DNA from: JAHDHW01 sp963793295
GTDB lineage: Bacteria; Bacteroidota; Bacteroidia; Chitinophagales; Saprospiraceae
Direction: 5' to 3'
DNA length: 64,000 nucleotides
Assembly: GCA_963793295.1 (NCBI GenBank)
Contig: CAWBZX010000027.1
Coordinates: 1 to 64,000, forward strand
Part shown: one piece after another, positions 43,688 through 53,211 of the stretch
Numbering within the stretch: position 1 is the first letter of the stretch
Layout of the letters: each line of letters starts with the position of its first letter
Program-made: the position numbers and the translations under genes
The notes under the pieces: model-generated
Told to the model about the DNA's origin: nothing
What the model saw: the letters and a program-made list of their open reading frames with translations, nothing else
Database searches by the model: none

Positions 43688-44131
43688 TCAGGAAATCAAT
43701 TGTTTGATATCTTTTTCTTTTATCACTTTTTCAGCTACCCTAAATAATTCGGTTTTAATCAAGCGATAGTTGGTTTGGAACAAATCCAAATCATGAGAAA
43801 TTGTTGCATGCTCTTTCTTGAAATTTTCCTCGTCCACCTCGATTCGGTTTCTCAAGTAATCGGCTAAATGCTTTTCATGATTAATAACTTGTAATTCCAA
43901 AGCGTTTAACTTTATTTTTTCAATTTCTGTAATTTTTTTGATCAAGGCATCTAAACTGCCTCTTTTTTCAGTCGAAAAAAAATAAACAAAATTCTTGTTA
44001 ATCAAATTGTGCATAAAGCTAACTTCATCTTTCCAAAAAGAAATAGATGATAACCACGTTCGGCTTTCCTGATGTAATTCCTCCAAATTGATATGTTTTA
44101 GATTTCGTTTTTTTACAGTGAGTGTTTTCAT
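43688..44131 (-). CDS. Coiled-coil protein of unknown function
   Basis: The 147-residue protein is nearly all helical, with a Lys-rich start (KTLTVKKRNLKHINLEELH), long heptad-like stretches (LDALIKKITEIEKIKLNALE, ENFKKEHATISHDLDLFQ) and no membrane segment. I see no domain I can name. It stands alone, with a convergent terminator downstream and AT-rich DNA upstream. Confidence 0.5.
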   Translation of the reverse strand: MKTLTVKKRNLKHINLEELHQESRTWLSSISFWKDEVSFMHNLINKNFVYFFSTEKRGSLDALIKKITEIEKIKLNALELQVINHEKHLADYLRNRIEVDEENFKKEHATISHDLDLFQTNYRLIKTELFRVAEKVIKEKDIKQLIS

Positions 44132-44285
44132 TATTTTGAAATTTAAATGATGTAATTTGACTCATGATAAATATGTCAATTTTTTTATCATTTTTCCATG
44201 ATAATTGTCATTTCAATGGTGTGATTTTTATCACTCTTTATCCTTTTGGATAGATTGGGTATCAGGTGTGATTACTGATTGGGTT

Positions 44286-44305
44286 GATATTATTATTATT
44301 ATTAT
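44286..44305. repeat. ATT microsatellite
   Basis: A run of five to six ATT units lies in the gap between the glycosyltransferase and coiled-coil genes. It is simple-sequence repeat and may vary in length. Confidence 0.6.
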
Positions 44306-44320
44306 TCGTTTATTGAAGAT

Positions 44321-45817
44321 CTATTTTTTCTTTAAGCCTAAAACCTCATACAAGCGACAATGGTCCATTTGAGCTGAAAGTGTCCATTCATAGGTGTTTT
44401 CGAATTCTTCGATAAAACTTTTGTTGCAGATCATTACTTTTTGTTTTAACATTGGCAATGATGCACAATTTTCAAAATTACCGCGAACACCACAACTTTC
44501 AATCTTCCAACCTTTAAATTCATTGTAAACCTTTTCGTAAAACAAGTAACTTGAATTTCGCCATTCGTAAAATACAAATAGCTTACTTGAAAGATCTTCG
44601 CGTTCGCTAAGCCGTTCGATAAACTTCCCATATTTATCGCTATTGCTGTTCGGTTTATAAACCTTGTTTATTATTTTATTATATGGATAGCTGAAAAAAG
44701 ATAGAAAAACCGCCGATATAAGCAGCCTTTTCTTCCATCCAGTTTTTAAGCCTAAATAATGGAGTAAGGAGTTTAATAATATCGATAAACCTAATCCGGT
44801 AAGCATGGCAAGAAGCGGAAAAATCGGTGCATCATACCATGAATTGATGGTCCCTCCGGAAAGTAGAACCAGGAAAACAAGTGCGCAAATAATTAAGTAA
44901 AGAGCAAATTCTTTGACCAGTTTATCTTTTGACAAAAAGATTAAAACCAATAACAGTGGGAATGAATATGAAAAGTAGGAAAATTGCTTTTCAGTGATTA
45001 ATTGTAAATAATAAAATCGGGATTTTGGTATTCTATAATTTTGACCTTCGGCAATATTGAAATATCTGGGAAACAATTCATTTTCCCAAACCAATTTGAG
45101 ATAACCAGGTTGTAATTGCTCTCTTAAAAGATAATAACTGGCGATTACCGTTGCAAACCCTATAATGGCGAACCAGAGGTTTTTGAGCTGAAGCAGCGGC
45201 AGGATTTGTTGTTTTAAAAGCGCGTAAAGAAAGACACCAGGAAGCATAGCAAAACCCATGATGCTTTTGGTAAGTATGCTAAAAATCAAGGCAATAGTTA
45301 CAATAGCTAAGTATCGGTTTTGGAAAGGTTTTTTCGTCAGAAATTTATAACTATAAATCACAATTAAGGTTTGAAAAAAAGTCAACAAAGCATCATGATC
45401 TCCTGTTCGAACTACATGAAAATCTATAAATCCCTGTGCGCAAACTAAAACCAATCCCGCAGAAAAGCCTCCGATAGGATCTTTAAACTCCTTAATAAAA
45501 AATCGCATCATCAATAAAACGGTAAATACTGCTGCCAATGCCGAAGGGAGTCTGATTGCGAGTTCATTGAATCCGACTAGGTTGAAAAGAAGTACTTGAA
45601 GCCAAATCAGTAAAGGCGGCTTAGTTTCCCATGTTTCTGGCTCTCCTTGATAATAGCGGACAACTGGGTTGCCGTTTTGAGCCATTTCAAGAGCATTCAA
45701 TCCATTCCTGGCTTCATCCCAATGATAGAGACTTTCTGAATCCAGGTGGAGGAAAACAGGAAAATAACAGAGCGCCAGAAGTACAAGGACGATAACTGGG
45801 TTGAGAAAACGGGTCAT
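44321..45817 (-). CDS. Glycosyltransferase family 39, ArnT/PMT-like membrane enzyme
   Basis: I start at ATG 45817 (MTRFLNPVIVLVLLALCYFP); the longer frame from 45898 adds an unlikely 27 residues. The 498-residue product has about a dozen membrane helices. The first loop carries YHWDEARNGLNALEM, the DE-containing motif of GT39-like polyprenyl-phosphate-dependent transferases, followed by TWETKPPLLIWLQ. Such enzymes move a sugar from a lipid-linked donor to a periplasmic acceptor such as lipid A or a protein. Acceptor unknown. Confidence 0.82.
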   Translation of the reverse strand: MTRFLNPVIVLVLLALCYFPVFLHLDSESLYHWDEARNGLNALEMAQNGNPVVRYYQGEPETWETKPPLLIWLQVLLFNLVGFNELAIRLPSALAAVFTVLLMMRFFIKEFKDPIGGFSAGLVLVCAQGFIDFHVVRTGDHDALLTFFQTLIVIYSYKFLTKKPFQNRYLAIVTIALIFSILTKSIMGFAMLPGVFLYALLKQQILPLLQLKNLWFAIIGFATVIASYYLLREQLQPGYLKLVWENELFPRYFNIAEGQNYRIPKSRFYYLQLITEKQFSYFSYSFPLLLVLIFLSKDKLVKEFALYLIICALVFLVLLSGGTINSWYDAPIFPLLAMLTGLGLSILLNSLLHYLGLKTGWKKRLLISAVFLSFFSYPYNKIINKVYKPNSNSDKYGKFIERLSEREDLSSKLFVFYEWRNSSYLFYEKVYNEFKGWKIESCGVRGNFENCASLPMLKQKVMICNKSFIEEFENTYEWTLSAQMDHCRLYEVLGLKKK

Positions 45818-46398
45818 TGAATTGTAAGATTCGTTAGCTACAAGTAAAAGTAGGAAATAAAAAAGTCTCAGCAGATCTCTGAAATCAGAAACTGCCAAGG
45901 CCTTGTCTCCGGTATTTTAGGAAATAAGAGATGGCTTTAATTTTTCTACAAAAAAGGCCCTAGCAAACCTTAAAAAGGTACCACTAAGACCATAGACTCC
46001 CGTATCTAATTTATTAATCCTTTTGCTATGAGAGAAGGTCAAGGTAGTCTCCAGAAAGAGTTTACTACCAAGACCTAGTCACTCCCTTAATCATAAATTG
46101 TTTTATTCATCCTCTTTTGAAGAAGATTAGTAAAAAACCGATTTTATATTGGAAAAAAAATCTGGTAGCCCACACCCCTATGGAGCCTACCAGAAGAAGG
46201 ACGGATCCTTTTAATTATTCTTTTAATCAACCCCAAAAAAAAAATGATCGTTATTAATTTTTGTTAGATGGGCTAAAACAAAGACAAATTTGAAGTTTTT
46301 GTATGGAGTATTCAATTAAAAAGCTTGGACAAAGCTTGGACAAAGATGTTAAATACACAGAATCACCTGTTGTTTTTAAAGCAAAATCTAAAATTTGG
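45818..46398. other. Intergenic region, terminator only
   Basis: 581 bp without a convincing gene. Two short related pieces occur at about 45988-46010 (ACCACTAAGACCATAGACTC) and 46067-46088 (ACCAAGACCTAGTCACTCCC), possibly an old duplication. The only clear signal is the terminator hairpin at 46153-46193. Confidence 0.4.
46153..46193 (-). terminator. Terminator of the TPR-LuxR gene
   Basis: On the minus strand TCTGGTAG pairs with CTACCAGA and is followed by eight Ts. It lies about 200 bp after the stop of the gene at 46399, so the message probably has a long 3' untranslated end. Confidence 0.6.
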
Positions 46399-48147
46399 TC
46401 AAAAGGCCTGAATAAAATTTATAAGATTAACTGATTGGTTTAGCTCCATTTTTTTCTTCAGCCGATATCGTGCTTTTTGAACACTGGAGGCGTTTACACC
46501 CAATAGTTGAGCAATTTCTTTGGTATTGTGTCCCATCTTTATATAAGCACAAAAGCGAATTTCATTGTTGCTGAGGTTGGAAAAACGCTCGTAAAGTTTC
46601 CTGAAAAATTTGGGATGAACCTGCTCAAACTGTAATTTGAATTTTTGCCAATCATCCTCATAAGTCATGTTGGTTTCAATTGTACGATTGATGCTTTTGA
46701 TTTTTGCTTTGAAATTATCTGGGGTTTCAGCAGCAGGCAAATTGCCTATTTCGGATTTAAGGTCAGTCAGTATTTGGTTTTTTTGAATGATATGCATGGT
46801 ATTGGATGCGAGCAATTTCTCCTGATGTAAAAGTTTTTCTTTTAGCAGGGACCTTTCTTTTTCCTCTAATTGTTTGATCGTTCTGAGTCGGTCCAATTCC
46901 TTTTTCTGAAATCTCATGACTATATTATAACGATTAATGAACAAAATAAGAATGAAAATAACCAATGCACTGATTAATATAATTCCATTGCGAAGCAGGC
47001 GATTTTGAAATGCTGTTTTTTCCAGCGATTCTAATTTTTGTTGTTTTTGTTGAATCTGGAATTCCGCTTCTTTTTCAGCGAGACTAAGGCTAAGGGATGA
47101 TTTTGCAAGAGAATCTTTTAAAGGAGGGATTTTTTCAAGATACTCGATTGACTTTGAAAGATTATTTTCCGCTTTATAGATTTTGCTTAAAAGTAAATAC
47201 CCAACGATTAACTGTTCTGTATCTTTAGTTGCTTCAGCTTTTTCAATTCCAATATTGATATATTTTAGTGCTGTTGCATATTGTTCTTTGGCAAAATAAA
47301 TTTTTCCGATCAATAGGTTGTCGAAAACTACCACATCTTCTCTTTCATCTTCAAGCGATCGGGCTAGCGCCAATTTACTGTAATCAAGTGCTTTATCATA
47401 ATCTTTATAGTGATAATATAATTCACTGGTCAGGCTATATAAAATGTGCAACTCAACTTTTTGGTTAAACTCTTTCCCAATATCGATTCCTTTGTTGTAA
47501 TAGATCAAAGTACTGTCGTATTGTTGATCAATATAATAAATGATACCAAGATTGCTGTAAATTTTCGAAAGCGGGCTTCTTTCACCAATTTCAAGATACA
47601 GATCAATTGCTTTGAAGAAGTAATCACGGCTCCCAGGAAAGTCTCCCATTATTTCTCCTCGAATCCTTCCTAATCGTGAAAAGGCATAAGCGAGATAAGA
47701 TTTATTGTTGATAGTTTCTGAAATTTGCTGCATTTGCAAGCAATATTTCATGGCAATATCATAACGTTTCAAGTCAAATGCTGCCTTATTGAGTTCCTTT
47801 AAAGTACGAAGCTGGCCTTCTGTATCTTTGAGTGCGCTAAAAGCTTCATTGGATTTTTTGTAATAATCCAGTGCCTTTTCAAATTCCTCATTCTCAAGTG
47901 CAGCATCTCCTAAAAGCATAGTTGCATATGCTTTTCCTTTTAGATACCCTGTTTTATCAGCTAACAAAAGTGCTTTATTGGCAAGGATTATCCTTTTTTC
48001 AGGATGCTCTTCAGCGAATTTAATTAAGGTGTCAATTTTCGGGTTACCCTCAATTTCTGAGAATAGGTCGTAAAGGCTATCTACTTGGAATGATTTAGCT
48101 GATAGTGCTAGGAAAAGGAAAAATATAATAAAGACAAACCTTGTCAT
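46399..48147 (-). CDS. Membrane TPR sensor-like protein with C-terminal LuxR-type HTH
   Basis: The 582-residue protein has a signal peptide (ending AKSFQ), a string of TPR units at about 60-345 (EKALDYYKKSNEAF, SRDYFFKAIDLYLEIGERSP, YDKALDYSKLALAR), a helix at about 385-405 (IILISALVIFILILFI), a coiled coil (KKELDRLRTIKQLEEKERSL), and at about 525-570 a LuxR-type helix-turn-helix (LSNNEIRFCAYIKMGHNTKE, ASSVQKARYRLKKKM). This family is typical of Bacteroidota and ties a periplasmic TPR sensor to direct DNA binding by the cytoplasmic end. Targets unknown. Confidence 0.85.
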   Translation of the reverse strand: MTRFVFIIFFLFLALSAKSFQVDSLYDLFSEIEGNPKIDTLIKFAEEHPEKRIILANKALLLADKTGYLKGKAYATMLLGDAALENEEFEKALDYYKKSNEAFSALKDTEGQLRTLKELNKAAFDLKRYDIAMKYCLQMQQISETINNKSYLAYAFSRLGRIRGEIMGDFPGSRDYFFKAIDLYLEIGERSPLSKIYSNLGIIYYIDQQYDSTLIYYNKGIDIGKEFNQKVELHILYSLTSELYYHYKDYDKALDYSKLALARSLEDEREDVVVFDNLLIGKIYFAKEQYATALKYINIGIEKAEATKDTEQLIVGYLLLSKIYKAENNLSKSIEYLEKIPPLKDSLAKSSLSLSLAEKEAEFQIQQKQQKLESLEKTAFQNRLLRNGIILISALVIFILILFINRYNIVMRFQKKELDRLRTIKQLEEKERSLLKEKLLHQEKLLASNTMHIIQKNQILTDLKSEIGNLPAAETPDNFKAKIKSINRTIETNMTYEDDWQKFKLQFEQVHPKFFRKLYERFSNLSNNEIRFCAYIKMGHNTKEIAQLLGVNASSVQKARYRLKKKMELNQSVNLINFIQAF

Positions 48148-48250
48148 CTAGGTTAAACTATAACGTTTTGATTGTTTAGGTTGATAATTAGGTAAGGAAG
48201 GTTGGCAATTATTTGCCGATCCTGCTTCTGGGTTATTAGGTTGGTTAGTT

Positions 48251-48258
48251 CAAAGATA
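48251..48258 (-). promoter_or_regulatory. -7 element for the TPR-LuxR gene
   Basis: The minus strand reads TATCTTTG, an exact TAnnTTTG match, with a leader of about 97 bases to ATG 48147. Confidence 0.45.
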
Positions 48259-48450
48259 CCATCTTTTTGGAAAAATGAAATAAAAAAGCATTGGTTTTGC
48301 TGCGCTAAAATATGTTGCATTTGTTCATAAGTGCCTAAATAACCACTGTTTTGGGATAAAAAGCACTGCTCCTTTATTTAGATAGAATCTAAATAAAAGT
48401 TGTGGCCTAAAATTGAGAGAAGCTCTATATATATTATATCAAAAGCTTTA

Positions 48451-48458
48451 TATCTTTG
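48451..48458 (+). promoter_or_regulatory. -7 element of the nqr operon
   Basis: TATCTTTG fits TAnnTTTG exactly. The predicted start of transcription near 48465 makes any translation start before it impossible and supports TTG 48516 as the nqrA start. Confidence 0.55.
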
Positions 48459-48515
48459 CGGAGATTTTTTAAAACCTACTTTTCACACGATTTTTTAATA
48501 AAAATAAAAAGCGCT

Positions 48516-50159
48516 TTGAAGAACGGAATAACCAAACTAGCGTTCCTGATTTTCTTCCTATTCTCTGCATTTTCATCAATGGCCCAATCTTCAGGAGAAG
48601 GGTCTTCGTCCAATTATTTCATTGTCTCACTAATTGTGGTTGCTGCATTGATATTGGTAGCAGTGATATTAATGGTTTCGGATAATTTGATGCGGATAGA
48701 GGCAAAACAACTTGGAGTTGATGATGGCATAGTAAACTATTCACTCTTTCCGAAAATCAGTGAAATTTTTACTCCTAAGGTACCAAAATATACCGCTGGA
48801 GAAAGAGTTATCTTTCTAAAGAGGGGATTCGATATTTTACTGGAGGGAGAGCCTGAAAAAACAGTTGACGAAGAAGTCCAGGCTGCAACATTTGCACTTC
48901 AACCCCGAAATTTTATCGGCATGTCACCTATACCCAAAGTCGTTGTAGAAATTGGCGATGAAGTGAAAGCAGGAGATCCACTGTTTTTTGATAAAAAACG
49001 GCCTGAAATCAAATATATGTCACCAGTTAGCGGTGAAGTGATTGCGGTCAATCGTGGTGAAAAAAGAGCGATCAACGAAGTCGTTATTCTGAAAGACAAG
49101 GTTATGAAATATCGTGATTATAAGTCGTTTGATCTCGAAAAAGGAAATCGCGAAGAATTGGTAGCCTATCTTCTGGAAAGCGGTGTCTGGCCTCTGATCC
49201 AGCAAAGACCCTACGATATTGTCGCAGAACCTGAGGTTACTCCTAAAAACATATTTATTTCTACATTTGATACAGCGCCTTTAGCTCCTGACAATAATAT
49301 TGTGGTGGAAGGCAAAGGAGATGCATTTCAAAAAGGATTGGATGTACTCAATAAATTAACGGATGGTAAGGTTTATCTTGGTTTGGATGCAAATGGTAAG
49401 GATACTCCTTCTGAAGTATTCACAAAAGCTAAGGGAGTTGAAAAAAACTGGTTTAATGGTCCTCACCCAAGTGGTAATGTTGGGGTTCAAATCCATCATA
49501 CGAAAGCGATTAATGCAGGAGATAAAGTCTGGACCTTAGGTGTACAAGAAGTGATAACGATTGGTGCCCTCTTTTCAGAAGGCCGGTATAACGCGGAACG
49601 AATTGTGGCTTTGGTGGGTAAAGAATTGAAAACGCCAAAATATGTAAAAACATACCAAGGCGCCAACATTGGAGATCTTTTAAAAGACAATGGCTCATTC
49701 GAAAAGGTAAGAATGGTATCAGGCGATGTTCTTTCTGGGCAAATCAAAAATGAAAGTAGTTTTCTTAACTTTTATGATGATCAGGTTTCTGTTCTTAAAG
49801 AAGGTGATTACTATGAAATGTTTGGTTGGTTACTTCCTTTAAAACCGCGTCCGAGCATTTCAAAGACATATCCAAATTTCCTTTTCCCAAGCCAGAAATT
49901 TACAGCAGATACAAATACACATGGCGAAAAGCGGGCATTCGTTGTAACAGGCCAATACGAATCAGTGCTTCCTATGGATATTTTCCCACAGCACTTGATG
50001 AAGTCAATCATTGTAAACGATTTTGAACGAATGGAAGGTTTGGGTATCTATGAGCTCAGTGAAGAGGATGTCGCATTGTGCGAGTTTGTTTGCACTTCAA
50101 AGCAACCGCTCCAAAAAATTCTTCGAGAAGGATTGGATGTTATGCGCGAGCAGGGATAA
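48516..50159 (+). CDS. nqrA: Na+-translocating NADH:quinone reductase subunit A with N-terminal membrane anchor
   Basis: From about residue 96 (VIFLKRGFDILLEGEPEK) the protein follows NqrA: IGMSPIPKVVVEIGDEVKAG, YMSPVSGEVIAVNRGEKRAI, FNGPHPSGNVGVQIHHTKAI and VVTGQYESVLPMDIFPQH. NqrA is the cytoplasmic subunit near the quinone site. Here a signal peptide (MKNGITKLAFLIFFLFSAFS, ending SMAQ) and a membrane helix (about 34-54) precede it; usual NqrA, about 450 residues, lacks these. TTG 48516 is chosen because it gives a proper signal peptide and lies after the -7 element; the longer frame from TTG 48456 overlaps that element. 547 residues. Confidence 0.88.
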   Translation: MKNGITKLAFLIFFLFSAFSSMAQSSGEGSSSNYFIVSLIVVAALILVAVILMVSDNLMRIEAKQLGVDDGIVNYSLFPKISEIFTPKVPKYTAGERVIFLKRGFDILLEGEPEKTVDEEVQAATFALQPRNFIGMSPIPKVVVEIGDEVKAGDPLFFDKKRPEIKYMSPVSGEVIAVNRGEKRAINEVVILKDKVMKYRDYKSFDLEKGNREELVAYLLESGVWPLIQQRPYDIVAEPEVTPKNIFISTFDTAPLAPDNNIVVEGKGDAFQKGLDVLNKLTDGKVYLGLDANGKDTPSEVFTKAKGVEKNWFNGPHPSGNVGVQIHHTKAINAGDKVWTLGVQEVITIGALFSEGRYNAERIVALVGKELKTPKYVKTYQGANIGDLLKDNGSFEKVRMVSGDVLSGQIKNESSFLNFYDDQVSVLKEGDYYEMFGWLLPLKPRPSISKTYPNFLFPSQKFTADTNTHGEKRAFVVTGQYESVLPMDIFPQHLMKSIIVNDFERMEGLGIYELSEEDVALCEFVCTSKQPLQKILREGLDVMREQG

Positions 50160-50307
50160 GGGTTAAAATTTAGAAAGTTAGAGAGAATTTAAGAGGGTTA
50201 TAAAGTAAAAGGTTGAAACGATAAATGAGGAGTGATGAATGAAAAATGCAGCAGCGAGAATAAATCAAACCACAAAATTTAAAACTTGTAATAAGTAAAA
50301 ATAACAA
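50160..50307. repeat. AT-rich degenerate repeat between nqrA and nqrB
   Basis: Units of the kind GGTTAAAATTTAGAAAGTTAG and TAAAAGGTTGAAACG recall the 3' side of gldM (24250-24300: TAGGTTAGAAAGTTAAAAGT). Such purine-rich intergenic pieces are common in this group; no hairpin was found. Confidence 0.35.
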
Positions 50308-51558
50308 ATGGGTTTATTAGAATTACTAAAGAAAATTGAGCCGGACAAAGAAAAGTCACCATTTCTGCATACCGTATATGATGGGTTTTTCACTTTTGCA
50401 TATACACCAAATTCAGTTACAAAGGGTGGTGTGCATATCAAGGATGGCATGGATCTAAAGCGTACAATGGTTATCGTTGTCCTTGCATTGCAGTTGTGTT
50501 ACATATTTGGTACGCTCAATATTGGACACCAACATTTTGTAGCATTAGGGCAACATACTAGTTTTTTTAGCGCCATACATCTGAAGATTGCATATGGTTT
50601 GATCCAGCTCCTGCCAATTTTTGTGGTAACGATGGTAGTAGGATTGGGCATAGAGTTTTTGTATGCAGCTAAAAAAGGACATGGAATCGAAGAAGGATTC
50701 TTGGTTTCCGGAGCTTTGATACCATTGATTATGCCACCGGATTTACCGCTGTGGATACTTATATTGTCAATTATTTTTGCAGTTATTATTGGAAAAGAGG
50801 CATTTGGTGGAACAGGTATGAATATCCTCAATATAGCTTTGCTGTCTAGGGTTTTTGTATTTTTTGCTTATCCATCGACGATTTCCGGTGATGATGTTTG
50901 GGTTTCCGGTATTGCTGAAGGAGTTACTCATTATGGATGGTGGCACACCAGTTTTTTCAATGGGATATTTGAATGGGCAGGGTGGACCTTATTTGATCCG
51001 AAAGTTGCGGTTGTTGATGGATTTAGTGGAGCCACACCTCTAAGCCTTGCAAAAGAAGGGTGGGGGAATGTATTGGCTCATTATTCTGAAAGCCAAATGT
51101 TATGGGGAACCATTCCAGGTTCAATTGGTGAAACTTGTAAACCAGCGATATTAGTTGGAACATTGATGCTGATTGTAACGGGTATTGCCAGTTGGAGAAT
51201 CATGTTCAGCATGTTTATTGGTGCCATAATCAGTGCTTTATTGCTTAACGCATGGGGGGCAAATCCATTTATGGAAGTGCCTTGGTTCTATCAGTTTTAT
51301 ATGGGTAGTTTTTTCTTTGCGATGGCTTTTATGGCAACAGATCCGGTTACGGCAGCGTCGACCGAGCGAGGCAAGTGGATTTATGGCTTTCTAATCGGAT
51401 TTATTGGAATGATTATTCGCGTTTTAAATCCGGCTTATCCGGAAGGATGGATGTTGGCGATTTTACTTTTAAATGTGTTTGCGCCTTTGATCGACCATTA
51501 TGTTTTGGAAGGAAATATGAATCGAAGATTAAAAAGAGCAAAAGTAAAAGCCGCTTAA
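50308..51558 (+). CDS. nqrB: Na+-translocating NADH:quinone reductase subunit B
   Basis: The 416-residue membrane protein has the NqrB opening (FLHTVYDGFFTFAYTPNSVT), many helices, and the covalent-FMN motif GFSGATPLSLA with Thr243 as the likely attachment residue. Further marks are GFLVSGALIPLIMPPDLPLW and FMATDPVTAASTERGKWIYG. NqrB carries FMN, contributes to the quinone site and forms part of the sodium path. It follows nqrA after 148 bp. Confidence 0.95.
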   Translation: MGLLELLKKIEPDKEKSPFLHTVYDGFFTFAYTPNSVTKGGVHIKDGMDLKRTMVIVVLALQLCYIFGTLNIGHQHFVALGQHTSFFSAIHLKIAYGLIQLLPIFVVTMVVGLGIEFLYAAKKGHGIEEGFLVSGALIPLIMPPDLPLWILILSIIFAVIIGKEAFGGTGMNILNIALLSRVFVFFAYPSTISGDDVWVSGIAEGVTHYGWWHTSFFNGIFEWAGWTLFDPKVAVVDGFSGATPLSLAKEGWGNVLAHYSESQMLWGTIPGSIGETCKPAILVGTLMLIVTGIASWRIMFSMFIGAIISALLLNAWGANPFMEVPWFYQFYMGSFFFAMAFMATDPVTAASTERGKWIYGFLIGFIGMIIRVLNPAYPEGWMLAILLLNVFAPLIDHYVLEGNMNRRLKRAKVKAA

Positions 51559-51621
51559 TCTTTTACAATAATAAAAACAATAAACCATTTTTTAGGTTTT
51601 TAAATATAAAATTAAAAAGAC

Positions 51622-52374
51622 GTGCATAGTACAAATTATATCGTAGGATTTGTAGCCATCATGACAACAATAGTTGCCATTGTTTTGACAGCTTTGTTCT
51701 TAGGATTGAAGGAAAAATCAGATAAAAACGCAGCAATTTTTAACAAAAGAGCAATCTTAACTGCCGTCAAAAGTCAATTAGGGGATAAAGACCCCAAAAG
51801 CATGAGTGACAATGAAGTGACGGATATTTTCAGCAAACAGATAGAACAAATTGCTCTGGATATGTCTGGCAACGAAGTTGCAACTGCGGAAGTTGCAGCA
51901 CGAGGCTATAAAGGGGGGCTTGCTGAAGATATCGATATGAAAAAAGAAAAGAAAAAGCCTGAAGAAGATCAAATATTGCCATTATATATATTTGATACAG
52001 GAAATAGCAAAATATACATTGTGTCAGTACGGGGTAGTGGGCTTTGGGATGAAATATGGGGTAATATTGCTCTCGATAATGATTTGAATACGATTGTTGG
52101 TGCAGCTTTTGACCACCAAGGAGAAACACCGGGTTTGGGAGCAGAAATTAAAGACAATCCCAGCTTCCCAAATATGTTTAAAGGAAAGAAAATTTATGAC
52201 GATGACGGAAAATATGTTTCTATCGTTGCTGTAAAAGGCGGTACCACCAAAGAAGATCTTCATGAAGTTGATGTTATTTCAGGTGCCACGGTTACCTCGG
52301 TTGGGGTGAGTGAAATGATGGAGCGAGGTATCAAATACTACGAACCCTATTTCAATAAAATACAGCGTAATTAA
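51622..52374 (+). CDS. nqrC: Na+-translocating NADH:quinone reductase subunit C
   Basis: The 250-residue product starts at GTG 51622, has one membrane helix (YIVGFVAIMTTIVAIVLTAL), a periplasmic domain, and the flavin motif DVISGATVTSVGV with Thr223 of SGAT as the probable FMN link. The acidic insertion DMKKEKKKPEEDQ at about 105-118 is a lineage feature. The gene lies between nqrB and nqrD with gaps of 63 and 41 bp. Confidence 0.94.
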   Translation: MHSTNYIVGFVAIMTTIVAIVLTALFLGLKEKSDKNAAIFNKRAILTAVKSQLGDKDPKSMSDNEVTDIFSKQIEQIALDMSGNEVATAEVAARGYKGGLAEDIDMKKEKKKPEEDQILPLYIFDTGNSKIYIVSVRGSGLWDEIWGNIALDNDLNTIVGAAFDHQGETPGLGAEIKDNPSFPNMFKGKKIYDDDGKYVSIVAVKGGTTKEDLHEVDVISGATVTSVGVSEMMERGIKYYEPYFNKIQRN

Positions 52375-52415
52375 GACCAAAAAATTAATTGACAATAATT
52401 TAATCATAATATAAT

Positions 52416-53147
52416 ATGGCTGAGAATACTGTTAAGGAGACTAAAGTTCAACCAAAAGAACCTTTATTCGGTAAAAAAGAACGGAAGCTCATAACTGATC
52501 CTTTAAATGACAACAACCCGATTACCGTTCAGGTATTAGGAGTTTGTTCGGCATTAGCGGTTACTTCATTGGTTTATCCTTCGGTAGTAATGGCGATCGC
52601 GGTTGTTTTTGTATGTGCTTTTTCGAGCTTATTTACTTCTTTGCTTCGAAATTCTATTCCAAAGCAGGTGCGTATGATCGTGCAATTGGTAATTATTGCT
52701 ACCCTGGTGACCATCGTAGAATTGGTCCTCAAAGGATACAATTATCCTATTTACAAACAATTGTCGGTTTATATCGGATTGATCATTACCAACTGTATCG
52801 TGATGGGGCGTTTGGAAGCATTTGCGATGGCTAACAAGCCCTGGCGTTCGTTCCTTGATGGTATTGGCAATGGCTTGGGTTATGGAGCTATTTTGATCAT
52901 CGTGGCATTTTTTAGAGAAGTATTCGGTAAAGGGACACTCTTTGCAGGGAGCCCTGTGGAATGGAATATTATTGGTCAAAATAACGAAATCGTTCAATAC
53001 ACGATTAATACAGCAGCAGAAGGAAGCTGGTTTGGCTGGTACTCCAATAATCTATTAATGGTATTACCGGCAGCAGCGATGTTTATTATCGGTATTTTGA
53101 TTTGGGTTCAGCGTAGTTACAATCAAAAGCTGGTTGATATCTCCTAA
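52416..53147 (+). CDS. nqrD: Na+-translocating NADH:quinone reductase subunit D
   Basis: The 243-residue protein has a polar N-terminal tail of about 35 residues and then six membrane helices with the family pieces NPITVQVLGVCSALAVT, LGLIITNCIVMGRLEAFAMA (here IGLIITNCIVMGRLEAFAMA), and SFLDGIGNGLGYGAILIIVA. NqrD and NqrE are related and form an inverted pair holding an iron-sulfur centre. The C-terminal insert before the last helix is longer than in Vibrio. Confidence 0.94.
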   Translation: MAENTVKETKVQPKEPLFGKKERKLITDPLNDNNPITVQVLGVCSALAVTSLVYPSVVMAIAVVFVCAFSSLFTSLLRNSIPKQVRMIVQLVIIATLVTIVELVLKGYNYPIYKQLSVYIGLIITNCIVMGRLEAFAMANKPWRSFLDGIGNGLGYGAILIIVAFFREVFGKGTLFAGSPVEWNIIGQNNEIVQYTINTAAEGSWFGWYSNNLLMVLPAAAMFIIGILIWVQRSYNQKLVDIS

Positions 53148-53211
53148 TTAGAATGCAAGAAGTTATTTCACAAAAAACAATAGTACTTCAAGTACATTAA
53201 CACATATTAAA

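Larger units (their letters stand above)
48148..48515. other. Divergent TPR-LuxR/nqr intergenic region
   Basis: 368 bp with -7 elements for each direction (48251-48258 minus; 48451-48458 plus). It also holds TTAGGTTGATAATTAGG-like and TTATTAGGTTGGTTAG pieces resembling the repeat units flanking 57713-57832. No ORF except the nqrA leader. Confidence 0.45.

Noticed and set aside
44286..44305. ATT run as part of a CRISPR or tandem gene repeat
   Set aside because: It is simple trinucleotide repeat of about 20 bases with no spacers.
48456..48515. Longer nqrA start at TTG 48456
   Set aside because: It lies inside an exact -7 promoter element and would add 20 basic/aromatic residues in front of a proper signal peptide.
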